From the NCBI RefSeq assembly GCF_002127325.2, contig NC_035437.2, positions 159,323,097-159,387,096 on the forward strand: a DNA stretch of 64,000 bases. The letters run 5' to 3'. How positions within the stretch are numbered: position 1 is the first letter of the stretch; every line of letters begins with the position of its first letter. The notes below the pieces were generated by a model. The model searched no databases and was not told the origin of the DNA. It saw only the letters and a program-made list of their open reading frames with translations. The position numbers and the translations under genes were made by a program. Shown piece after piece: positions 9,560 to 19,860 of this stretch. The DNA is from Helianthus annuus. Its lineage: Eukaryota; Streptophyta; Magnoliopsida; Asterales; Asteraceae.

Positions 9560-12500
9560 CTACTGCTGCTGTTCCTGATGCTGCTGCTGCTGCTCCTGCT
9601 CCTGATGCTGCTGCTGCTGCTGATGCTGCTGCTGCCGCTGATGCTGATCCCAGTCCGCATCCGCAATGAAGGGTAGTGGAGGTAACCCGTCATGCTGTCG
9701 CTGCTGCTGCAGCGCCGCAGCCACCCACTCTAACAAATAATTGTTTCTCTCCACGTTTCGAAGCAGCCGCTCATGTGACGGGTCAGGACCGGGCATAACA
9801 TGGCGTGGGAACTGGGGCGCCCCGGGTGGTCCACGCGGCTGTGGTGGCTGCGGAAAAACGGCGACCGGCTGATGCGGCTCTGGCGGCTCCGGATCCCGCG
9901 GGGGATAAATCAGAGGGAAGTCTTCTGGCAGGTCCTTAAGCTCGTATTGCGTGCCGTCCAGATTCTTTAACCGCTTCCCGCATGGAAAGTCTTTGGTAAT
10001 ATGCATCCCGTTTATTGTGTTCATCCCCATCCGCTTTGGCTGTGCCGCCGGGCCTACACGGCCGCGGTCATTCTCCGGATGATAGCCCAACGAATGGGCT
10101 ATCTTGGTCACGTAAGCGCCGCCGAATAGTATTCCGCGCTCCTGTCGATGATGCGCGGAGGCGAAATACTGCGCCAACCCGTAGGCGAGAGCGCACGGCC
10201 TCTTGTATAAGAGGCAATACAAAAAGAATAAGTCACCACTCGTACACCACTCCCGGCTTTTGTTTCGAGCAGTGATCGAAGTGGAAATCATCTTGTGCAA
10301 ATACCTGCATAAATGGAAACCAGTCAGTAAATAATAATCAGTCAACATCGATTAAATGGAAACCGTAAGTCGCGTAGGTCCCTAACGGGCAACGACGGAC
10401 TTAGTTTCGACGCTCGTTAGGCCCGTACGCGCCTTACGGACGACGTCGACTAAATAATATTTTTTTTATTATTTAGTCGACGTCATCCGTAAGGCGCGTA
10501 CGGGCCTAACGAGCGTCGAAACTAAGCCCGTCGTTAAAATTTTAACGACGGGCTTAGTTTCGACGCCCGTTAGGCCCGTACGCGCCTTACGGACGACGTC
10601 GACTAAAATTTATATTTTCTGTTTAAAAATATATATTTTTCTGTATTTAAAAAAAAAAACAATTTAAGTTTATGTTTAAAAAAATGGTCCCTGAGGTTTG
10701 ATGTGTTTACAAAATTGGTCCCTGAGGTTTGATGAATTTACAAAAATGGTCCCTGGTGTTTCCAGGATTTACAAAAATGGTCCCTGGTCAATTTCTGAAA
10801 CACAAGGGACCATTTTATTAAATCCTGGAAACACCAGGGACCATTTTTGTAAATTCATCAAACCTCAGGGACCAATTTTGTAAACACATCAAACCTCAGG
10901 GACCATTTTTGTAAATTTATCATCCGTAAGGCGCGTACGGGCCTAACGGGCAACGACGGACTTAGTTTCGACGCTCGTTAGGCCCGTACGCGCCTTACGG
11001 ACGACGTCGACTAAATAATATTTTTTTTATTATTTAGTCGACGTCGTCCGTAAGGCGCGTACGGGCCTAACGAGCGTCGAAACTAAGCCCGTCGTTAAAA
11101 TTTTAACGACGGGCTTAGTTTCGACGCTCGTTAGGCCGTACGCGCCTTACGGACGACGTCGACTAAATAATATTTTTTTTATTATTTAGTCGACGTCATC
11201 CGTAAGGCGCGTACATTATTTAGTCGACGTCGTCCGTAAGGGCTGTACGGGCCTAACGAGCGTCGAAACTAAGCCCGTCGTTAAAATTTTAATCGACGAA
11301 CTTAGTTTCGACGTTCGCTAGGGACCTACGCGCCTGACGGTTCGACTTCGACTAAATAATAAAAAAATATATATATTTTAACGACGAACTTAGTTTCGAC
11401 GCTCGTTAGGACCGTACGAGCGTCAAAACTATGATCGTCGTCGTTAAATTATATTTAGTCGAAGTCGAACCGTAAGTCGCGTAGGTCCCTAACGGGCGTT
11501 TAAACGGCTGCAAACGCAGCCGCAAACGGCAGATATTTCGCTGCTGTTTGCGGCTGCGTTTGCAGTCGTAAACGGGCGTTTAGACGGCTGCAAACGCAGC
11601 CCCAAACGGCTGCGTTTTCGCTGCCGTCTGCGGCGGCATTTGCAGCCGTAACCGGGCGTTTAAACGGCTGCAAACGCAGCCCCAAACGGCTGCGAAATCG
11701 CTGCCCTTTGGGGCTGTGTTTGCAGCCGTTTAAACGCCGGTTTACGGCTGCAAACCCAGCCCCAAACGGCTGCCGGTTTAGACGTCGTTCAATTTTTTAC
11801 AAAAACGGCTGACGGTTTGATATATTTACACTTTGTTCCCTAAAGTTTCTATTTTTTACAAAAATGGTCCCTGATGTTTCAAAAATTGACAAAAATCAAC
11901 TAAATAATTAAAAAAAGAAATTTTCTTTTAAAAAAATCTGTTTAATAACTAACGTACCTGAAGAGCGGATCCTCAATCAGCGTACTCCTCCCCTTGGATT
12001 GGTAGTGGTCCCACTGACGGATGTCCGCGATCAGATCCCAAAACCCTAATAGCGTGGGTTTATCAATCATTACGAGCCCCTGTTTACACGAATGTTTATT
12101 AAACGTTAAATTAATATTAAATCTTAAATGTTATATATTAAAAATAATAATAATAACAATACAAAATTTGTGTTAAACGTACCTTCGTATAAAGATCCGT
12201 AGCAATCTCAGCCTCCGTATACAAACCGCTATGCACCGCAAACTGTGCAAGTGACATTTCGCGCGCCTGGCCAGCCATGCGAAAAGAAACCTCGGGCGGG
12301 GGAGGGGGCTGCGCGGGGTCCACAACCTCATTTGGCCGACGAGGATGAAACTCGAACGACGACAGAAACTCGACTAGTATCTCCCTGTAGGTCGGCGTAA
12401 ACGATAGCTCAAACAGACGATCCCACGGTGAATCAACGGGAACAAACTTACGCACCCAATCTTCAACCTCAAGCTTCCGGAGGGTTTTCCACGAAACCGC

Positions 12501-12671
12501 AAAATGTTCACCAATATGCATCTTCCGAAGCTTCTCGCAACGGAGCGCAGCCTCGGACTCCTGAGGAAACTCCAAATACGGGTGATTCTCTAGAGGATCT
12601 GGCGGTGGACGCGCCCGCCGTTTCCGCTGCGGCTGCTCCGGAATATCTTCTTCGTAATCCATTTCCTCCAT
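9560..12671 (-). CDS. Athila ORF1-like protein, three exons
   Basis: Gene model: exon 1 12,671-12,183; exon 2 12,079-11,958; exon 3 10,304-9,560; predicted 451 residues ending at TAG. Every junction has GT..AG borders and keeps the frame (AAG|GGG at the first, AG|G at the second). The start was chosen at MEEMDYEED after a non-coding poly-A stretch. Exon 1 has an acidic then basic N-terminus, a proline-rich segment and the stretches 'SFTPTYREILVEFLSSFEF' and 'EMSLAQFAVHSGLY', which I recognise as typical of the Athila ORF1 family of Ty3/gypsy elements. Exon 3 contains 'WCTSGDLFFLYCLLY', a proline-rich linker and a glutamine-rich tail. No gag zinc knuckle, protease or RT is adjacent. Function unknown; intron 2 contains part of the hairpin array. 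Confidence 0.7.
10363..11480. repeat. CpG-rich hairpin array inside intron 2
   Basis: The hairpin units and one GGTCCCTGAGG module (10,682-10,922) fill most of the 1.65-kb second intron of the Athila ORF1-like gene. The block ends are bounded by the related strings CCGTAAGTCGCGTAGGTCCC at about 10,363 and 11,470. Units near 11,215-11,470 are truncated or diverged (single A/T runs, ATCGACGAA variants), so this part of the array is decaying. Confidence 0.85.
11495..11790. repeat. Second palindromic family, ACGGCTGCAAACGCAGCC
   Basis: About three and a half tandem units of roughly 85 bp, each a hairpin of the form GGGCGTTTAAACGGCTGC..GCAGCCGTTTAAACGCC. It is unrelated in sequence to the main array but has the same design: GC-rich arms, inverted, tandem. 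It also lies in intron 2. Confidence 0.8.
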
Positions 12672-12884
12672 TTTTCTGTTTTTAAAAAAAAAACAATTTA
12701 ACTTTAAGTTTAAAAAAATATATATTTTCTGTTTAAAAATATATATTTTCTGTTTACACAGCAAAACCATGGCACAAGTGAAAGCATAAAGACAAGTGAA
12801 AGCATAAAAATATATATTTTCTGTTTAAAAATATATATTTTTCTGTTTTTAAAAAAATAAAAAAACAATTTAAGTTTATGTTTA

Positions 12885-14870
12885 AAAAAATGGTCCCTGA
12901 GGTTTGATGGGTTTACAAAATTGGTCCCTGAGGTTTGATGAATTTACAAAAATGGTCCCTGGTGTTTCCAGGATTTACAAAAATGGTCCCTGGTCAATTT
13001 CTGAAACACAAGGGACCATTTTATTAAATCCTGGAAACACCAGGGACCATTTTTGTAAATTCATCAAACCTCAGGGACCAATTTTGTAAACACATCAAAC
13101 CTCAGGGACCATTTTTGTAAATTTATCATCCGTAAGGCGCGTACGGGCCTAACGGGCAACGACGGACTTAGTTTCGACGCTCGTTAGGCCCGTACGCGCC
13201 TTACGGACGACGTCGACTAAATAATATTTTTTTTATTATTTAGTCGACGTCGTCCGTAAGGCGCGTACGGGCCTAACGAGCGTCGAAACTAAGCCCGTCG
13301 TTAAAATTTTAACGACGGGCTTAGTTTCGACGCTCGTTAGGCCCGTACGCGCCTTACGGACGACGTCGACTAAATAATATTTTTTTTATTATTTAGTCGA
13401 CGTCGTCCGTAAGGGGCGTACGGGCCTAACGAGCGTCGAAACTAAGCCCGTCGTTAAAATTTTAACGACGGGCTTAGTTTCGACGCCCGTTAGGCCCGTA
13501 CGCGCCTTACGGACGACGTCGACTAAATAATATTTTTTTTATTATTTAGTCGACGTCGTCCGTAAGGCGCGTACGGGCCTAACGGGCGTCGAAACTAAGC
13601 CCGTCGTTAAAATTTTAACGACGGGCTTAGTTTCGACGCTCGTTAGGCCCGTACGCGCCTTACGGACGACGTCGACTAAAATTTATATTTTCTGTTTAAA
13701 AATATATATTTTTCTGTTTTTTTAAAAAAAAAAAAAACAATTTAAGTTTATGTATAAAAAAATGGTCCCTGAGGATTGATGTGTTTACAAAATTGGTCCC
13801 TGAGGTTTGATGAATTTACAAAAATGGTCCCTGGTGTTTCCAGGATTTACAAAAATGGTCCCTGGTCAATTTCTGAAACACAAGGGACCATTTTATTAAA
13901 TCCTGGAAACACCAGGGACCATTTTTGTAAATTCATCAAACCTCAGGGACCGATTTTGTAAACACATCAAACCTCAGGGACCATTTTTGTAAATTTATCA
14001 TCCGTAAGGCGCGTACGGGCCTAACGGGCAACGACGGACTTAGTTTCGACGCTCGTTAGGCCCGTACGCGCCTTACGGACGACGTCGACTAAATAATATT
14101 TTTTTTATTATTTAGTCGACGTCGTCCGTAAGGCGCGTACGGGCCTAACGAGCGTCGAAACTAAGCCCGTCGTTAAAATTTTAACGACGGGCTTAGTTTC
14201 GACGCTCGTTAGGCCCGTACGCGCCTTACGGACGACGTCGACTAAATAATATTTTTTTTATTATTTAGTCGACGTCGTCCGTAAGGGGCGTACGGGCCTA
14301 ACGAGCGTCGAAACTAAGCCCGTCGTTAAAATTTTAACGACGGGCTTAGTTTCGACGCCCGTTAGGCCCGTACGCGCCTTACGGACGACGTCGACTAAAT
14401 AATATTTTTTTTATTATTTAGTCGACGTCGTCCGTAAGGCGCGTACGGGCCTAACGGGCGTCGAAACTAAGCCCGTCGTTAAAATTTTAACGACGGGCTT
14501 AGTTTCGACGCTCGTTAGGCCCGTACGCGCCTTACGGACGACGTCGACTAAAATTTATATTTTCTGTTTAAAAATATATATTTTTCTGTTTTTAAAAAAA
14601 AAAAAAACAATTTAAGTTTATGTATAAAAAAATGGTCCCTGAGGATTGATGTGTTTACAAAATTGGTCCCTGAGGTTTGATGAATTTACAAAAATGGTCC
14701 CTGGTGTTTCCAGGATTTACAAAAATGGTCCCTGGTCAATTTCTGAAACACAAGGGACCATTTTATTAAATCCTGGAAACACCAGGGACCATTTTTGTAA
14801 ATTCATCAAACCTCAGGGACCGATTTTGTAAACACATCAAACCTCAGGGACCATTTTTGTAAATTTATCA
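12885..14870. repeat. 870-bp higher-order tandem repeat
   Basis: A composite unit (one GGTCCCTGAGG module, three to four hairpin units, then ATTTATATTTTCTG and poly-A) starts at about 12,885, 13,757 and 14,627, that is every 870-872 bp. The shared variant GTAAGGGGCGTACGG in the first two units shows whole-unit copying. This is upstream of exon 1 of the Athila ORF1-like gene. Confidence 0.85.
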
Positions 14871-15905
14871 TCCGTAAGGCGCGTACGGGCCTAACGGGCA
14901 ACGACGGACTTAGTTTCGACGCTCGTTAGGCCCGTACGCGCCTTACGGACGACGTCGACTAAATAATATTTTTTTTATTATTTAGTCGACGTCGTCCGTA
15001 AGGCGCGTACGGGCCTAACGAGCGTCGAAACTAAGCCCGTCGTTAAAATTTTAACGACGGGCTTAGTTTCGACGCTCGTTAGGCCCGTACGCGCCTTACG
15101 GACGACGTCGACTAAATAATATTTTTTTTATTATTTAGTCGACGTCGTCCGTAAGGCGCGTACGGGCCTAACGGGCAACGACGGACTTAGTTTCGACGCT
15201 CGTTAGGCCCGTACGCGCCTTACGGACGACGTCGACTAAATAATATTTTTTTTATTATTTAGTCGACGTCGTACGTAAGGCGCGTACGGGCCTAACGAGC
15301 GTCGAAACTAAGCCCGTCGTTAAAATTTTAACGACGGGTTTAGTTTCGACGCTCGTTAGGCCCGTACGCGCCTTACGTACGACGTCGACTAAAGAATATT
15401 TTTTTTATTATTTAGTCGACGTCCTCCGTAAGGCGCGTACGGGCCTAACGGGCAACGACGGACTTAGTTTCGACGCTCGTTAGGCCCGTACGCGCCTTAC
15501 GGACGACGTCGACTAAATAATATTTTTTTTATTATTTAGTCGACGTCGTCCGTAAGGCGCGTACGGGCCTAACGAGCGTCGAAACTAAACCCGTCGTTAA
15601 AATTTTAACGACGGGTTTAGTTTCGACGCTCGTTAGGCCCGTACGCGCCTTACGGACGATGTCGAGTAAATAATATTTTTTTTATTATTTAGTCGACGTC
15701 GTCCGTAAGGCGCGTACGGGCCTAACGGGCAACGACGGACTTAGTTTCGACGCTCGTTAGGCCCGTACGCGCCTTACGGACGACGTCGACTACATAATAA
15801 AAAAAATATTATTTAGTCGACGTCGTCCGTAAGGCGCGTACGGGCCTAACGGGCGTCGAAACTAAGCCCGTCGTTGCCCGTAGGCCCATACGCGCCTTAC
15901 GGATG
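14870..15905. repeat. CpG-rich hairpin array, right block
   Basis: Further hairpin units with occasional point changes (for example GTACGTAAGG near 15,270, ACGATGTCGAG near 15,657). It ends with a half GGTCCCTGAGG module at 15,905-16,020. Confidence 0.85.
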
Positions 15906-16019
15906 ATAAATTTACAAAAATGGTCCCTGAGGTTTGATGTGTTTACAAAATTGGTCCCTGAGGTTTGATAAGTTTACAAAAAATGGTCCCTGAGGTTTGA
16001 TAAATTTACAAAAATGGTC

Positions 16020-17142
16020 ACTGTAAACCCTAATCAAACAAATCAAAAAAACACCCCTAATTTACTGTAAACCCTAATCAAACACATCAAACAAACACCC
16101 CTAATTCACTGTAAACCCTAATTTACCTATGATACAGCCCTAATTTACGGATAAAATAGCAAAAAAATCAAAATTACTTAAATAGGTTGAGTATATACCT
16201 CGATTATACTTCGAATTCGCGTGTATACGGTCGGAAATACGTAGTCGCCTTCGTAGGGGTTCGTAGTGGGTTTTTTTTGTAATTTGGGGAAGAACATACG
16301 CTGCGTAGGGGTTTTCCTGATTTATATCAGAAGCTATACGCAGCGTAGTGACCAATACGAAGCGTATGTGGGTGTCCAAAATTACGATTTAGCCCTTCTA
16401 TCAGTGCTATACGAGGCTTAATATAAGGGCAAAAACGTCATTGTGCACCTTTATATACGCGTCGTATTGATCTCTACGATACGTATATAAGATGTCATCA
16501 CAATGACCTTTATACCCTTCTGTTTAGCCTATACGAAGCATCTGTAGAAGGGCATAAAGGTCATTATGAAGACAACTACATACGCAGCGTAGAGACCCAT
16601 ACGAAGCGTATTTAAAGGTCCAAAAATGACATTTTTGCCCTTATATTTAGCCTCGTATAGCCCAAAAAGAGGGGCAAAATAGTAATTTAACATGTTTATA
16701 TTTTCAAACTTCAATTTGGGGGGAAAATTGTCCGCCTTTGACATAGGCTGCGTATTGATCAATACGCTGCCTGGGTTTTCTCATTTTACCTTTTTGCCCT
16801 TGTTATGAGGCTAAAGGAAGCCAAAAAGAGGGGCTTTATTGTAATTTGGATAACATACGATGCGTAGGGTTCCCTACGCACCTTAGAAGACCTTTTTTTT
16901 TTTTTTTTTTCTTGGTTTGTATTTAGAGAAAGTAAAAATAATCCAAAAATTATGTTTATAAAAATTATAAATTATAAATTATAAATTATAAATTATAAAT
17001 TATAAATGAATTAAAAATTATAAATTATAAATTATAAATTATAAATTATAAATTATAAATTATAAATTATAAATGAATTAAAAATGATAAAAACTTTATA
17101 AATTAAAAAATTTCTACAATTTACAAAATTACAAGTTTCCGC
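16020..17142. other. Non-coding spacer with decayed repeats
   Basis: From 16,020 to 16,130 three copies of ACTGTAAACCCTAATC lie in tandem with CACCCCTAATT. From 16,200 to 16,870 there are decayed copies of the TACGCTGCGTA palindrome separated by GGGCAAAAA..GTCATT phrases. Around 16,950-17,085 is a 7-bp microsatellite, see separate entry. No gene is seen. Confidence 0.7.
16960..17075. repeat. (AAATTAT)n microsatellite
   Basis: A heptamer run interrupted once by GAATTAAA lies just downstream of the OTU gene stop codon. Simple-sequence expansion is the only signal. Confidence 0.9.
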
Positions 17143-18610
17143 TTAATCTTCGATAACATTTAAACTCGGTTCTCTGTCTTTGTCTCGGTCTGATTTAGGA
17201 TGCATTAACTCGTAGTAGTGCTCTAACTGCGGTGTATACATTTCTTCCCACCGTTTCGCAGCTATTGATCGATGTGCCGACCACATCGGGTTCACTAAAG
17301 GCATGGGGTAGTCTCCTTCCAACTTAGCATGTATGAAGTGTCCCCCGTGAACATGTACAAGCGTTATCGCTTGAGGTCGTGGATCTAGTGGGGCATCCGT
17401 TAATGGGAAGATGGTAGAGCTCCATTCAATGCTTAGCACGTGGAGGACAATATTATACCTTTGCGCTATGAGAAGCCCTACGTGGGGCATTTCCATCCAG
17501 TGACTTCCATCGCACCCTTTCACTGAATGCCATTCGATGCTCTTACGTATTCGTTTAAAGTCTCCTTCGTTATATGTTTCGAATACATGCTTCCAACGCG
17601 GTTTGTTATGGTCAATCTCCAGTAGTAAATCTCTACGAATATTGGGCCATGCGTGTTCCGTAAAACCTAACCCAACAGCCACAGACCTGTACCCACAATG
17701 ACCGTCTGGGGTCACATCTTGTATACGCGATATGTAAGAGCGAAACTCTGATGGAATTTGATTCTTAAACCTCTTAATGCATAACAAGTGCTCGTCCCCT
17801 TTTATTAATGGAAAAACCTTATCATCCCTCGTCTCCTTCTTTTTAGAACTTGTTGAACTGTTTGGTTGCATTTTAGGTTTTTCAGACTTCACAAACGAAC
17901 CAGTTCGACGAGAGCCCTCTGACGGTACGTATGAGCTGTGTCGGGGTAAATCGTACTTATGCTTGGGGGAAGCGGTAATTACGTTGCTGTCATCGCCATA
18001 GGAGCTGTATCTCGCAGCTTGGTCTAACCTCGCAGCTTCATCTAGCCTTTCTTGTACTTTCTTTGATGTAGGCCGACCGCGAGTGTTTTGCTGGACGATC
18101 GGTGGTTTCTTGGTTGACGATTTTGGGGTGAAAACCGCTTTTATCTTTGAAAGCATACTCTTTTGTTGAACGGGGGACTGCGCCTCTAAATGTTGCCGCA
18201 CATTATTGAGCTCTGCTACAATATCGACCTCCTCGTCTACCAGTTTACAAGGGAGCAAGTCAAGCTTGCGCCAGAGCTCGTCTAACTCAGTTAGTGGTCC
18301 CTTGTATTAAATGCTAACCTAGTTAGGATATAACTATGATTTAACTAACTAAGTTAGGTTTAAACTAACCATTTTAACTATGATTTAACTAACTAAGTTA
18401 GGTTTAAACTAACCATTTTAACTAAAAATCAATTTCATGATTCTTTTATTTATTTACAATACTAATTTATTTAAAATATTTTTTATTAATTTATTTATTT
18501 AGAGAAGAAAAATAAATTGTTTATTAACTTAACTTTCTTAACTTGTTTATTTACTAAATCTTATAATTATTTTGTTAATTAATTATAATATTTTTAACAA
18601 CAACAACAAC

Positions 18611-18650
<40 letters not shown>

Positions 18651-19364
18651 TTTATAATTATATTTATAATTAAAGTATTTTAACAATAATAATAATTATT
18701 ATAATTATATCATTTTTAACTATAATAATAATGATACCTCATTTACTTGAAATGGATTGCTCGGGGTAGATGGTTCATAAAGTGATGTGTTACGGGACTC
18801 ATAACCATATCCAACTTCATCCCTATATCTATCGTATACACTGTCGTATACACTGTAGCCCCCATATCCACTGTAACCACCTTCACCCCCGTATCCACCA
18901 TCACCACCGTATCCACTGTAACTTCCGTATCCACCTTCGTCCCCGTATACCCCATAACCCGGATACGATGGCTGCGACGGGTAATATGGTTCATCAACAG
19001 GTGCATTCTCAGCACCGTATCCACTTTGTTGCACGTACGGAGATTCATACCCGTATCCGTAATCTGGACACACTTGATGCACCGGATAATTTGGTTCATC
19101 AACAGGTGCATTCTCAGCACCGTATCCACTTTGTTGCACGTACGGAGATTCATACCCGTATCCGTAATCTGGACACACTTGATGCACCGGGTAATTTGGT
19201 TCATCAACAGGTGGAGTGGGAGTCTTGTTCAAGTCTGGCAACTGTGTTTCTTGATCAACAGGGACTCCAGACACAACCTCCTCCTCCTCATTGGCAGCAT
19301 TTGATCCCCATGTGTCGTTAGAATAGCGATTACCGAAATAATTATCCTTCCAAAATGATGACAT
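17143..19364 (-). CDS. Tyr/Gly-rich protein with OTU cysteine-protease domain
   Basis: Gene model: exon 1 19,364-18,738 and exon 2 18,300-17,143, GAG|GTATCA donor and ACAAG|GGACC acceptor, frame kept, 594 residues. Residues 1-209 are Tyr/Gly/Pro-rich and include a perfect 35-residue duplication (105-bp DNA repeat, about 18,991-19,200). The segment after the junction (LTELDELWRKLD..., then NTRGRPTSKK) resembles the region after the SWIM zinc finger in plant FAR1/MULE transposases. The OTU domain starts near residue 390: Asp408-Gly-His-Cys411, then Gly-Gly-His530, give the expected Asp/Cys and His sites. OTU proteases cleave ubiquitin chains; activity here is not shown. The MULE zinc finger, transposase and SWIM parts are absent. 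Confidence 0.72.
18301..18737 (-). other. Intron of the OTU gene with AT microsatellites
   Basis: The 437-bp intron has an (AAC)n/(AAT)n tract at 18,597-18,650 and a tandem pair of 56-bp units starting near AACTAAGTTAGGTTTAAAC at 18,345-18,415. It occupies the place where the transposase-coding exons would lie in a full MULE-OTU gene (inference). Confidence 0.65.
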
Positions 19365-19481
19365 TTTAACAAGGTTGAACAAAAAACAAACAATTTACTT
19401 AAGAAGAAGATGAAGGAAAGCAAAGTATATGAAAAGGAAAGCAAAGTATATGTCGGATGATGGGTAACAGACATGAATGGA

Positions 19482-19493
19482 GGGATAAATAGA
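19482..19493 (-). promoter_or_regulatory. Possible TATA box of the OTU gene
   Basis: On the minus strand TCTATTTATCCC lies about 120 nt before the ATG at 19,364. Between them is a short direct duplication, GGAAAGCAAAGTATATG, at about 19,413 and 19,436. Assignment rests on position alone. Confidence 0.3.
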
Positions 19494-19499
19494 CTTTCA

Positions 19500-19795
19500 T
19501 CTGGCATGTCAATACGCAGCGTATTGATCCCTACTCACCGTATTACTTTATTCACGTGCCCTGGACAACATCGTATCAGGTCAAATCAGTCTGTCAATAC
19601 GCTGCGTATTGATCAATACGCACCCTATTTAAGACTGATTTGACATGGTACTAGGTTTGACTGTCTGGTCGTGTACCTACCACTTATATACGCTGCGTAT
19701 TGACCAATACGCAGCGTATCTAAACCCTAAATGTGCAGATAGCCTGGCTTGGTGTGCAGATAGTGAGAGCCTTAGCCAATCATCCAATACTTGCT
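19500..19795. repeat. Right subterminal palindromes and right TIR
   Basis: Palindromes with the CTGCGTATTG core occur at about 19,507, 19,593 and 19,687. The last is followed by CTAAACCCTAAATGTGCAG and by GGTGTGCAGATAGTGAGAGC, which are the inverted counterpart of the left end at 3,516-3,625. OTU-gene transcription starts just inside this end. Confidence 0.65.
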
Positions 19796-19860
19796 TTTGA
19801 CTCACTATATTACAAAACCAAAATTGGACAAAATAAAAAGTGAGAAAAAATCTGCGTTTT

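Larger units (their letters stand above)
3516..19795. mobile_element. Candidate 16-kb Mutator-like composite element
   Basis: The left end (TTAGCCAAGAGTGTGCCTA) and the reverse complement of the right end (TTGGCTAAGGCTCTCACTA) align without gaps. Inside both, the order repeats: GCACACCAA, then TTAGGGTTTA, then the palindrome TACGCTGCGTATTGG. Long diverged TIRs plus an OTU gene of the type fused to plant MULE transposases suggest a Mutator-like origin. No transposase core was found between the ends, and no 9-bp target duplication could be confirmed (ATCAAAGCT left, CATCCAATA right), so the exact ends are uncertain. It carries two spliced genes and extensive hairpin arrays. Confidence 0.6.

Noticed and set aside
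10015..10275. 86-codon plus-strand frame opposite exon 3
   Set aside because: Antisense to the spliced Athila ORF1-like gene, with no independent support.
5084..14831. Repeated 61-codon frames in the GGTCCCTGAGG modules
   Set aside because: They occur on both strands of a palindromic non-coding module and appear wherever the module is copied; no domain or start context supports a gene.
4352..15905. Regular repeats that could be mistaken for a CRISPR array
   Set aside because: The units are whole palindromes of about 100 bp joined directly, with no unique spacers, no cas genes, and introns and LTR elements all around.
18743..19321. Long overlapping frames antisense or out of frame to the Tyr/Gly-rich exon
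   Set aside because: They are shadows of the biased exon sequence; only the minus-strand frame from 19,364 connects through splice sites to the OTU exon.
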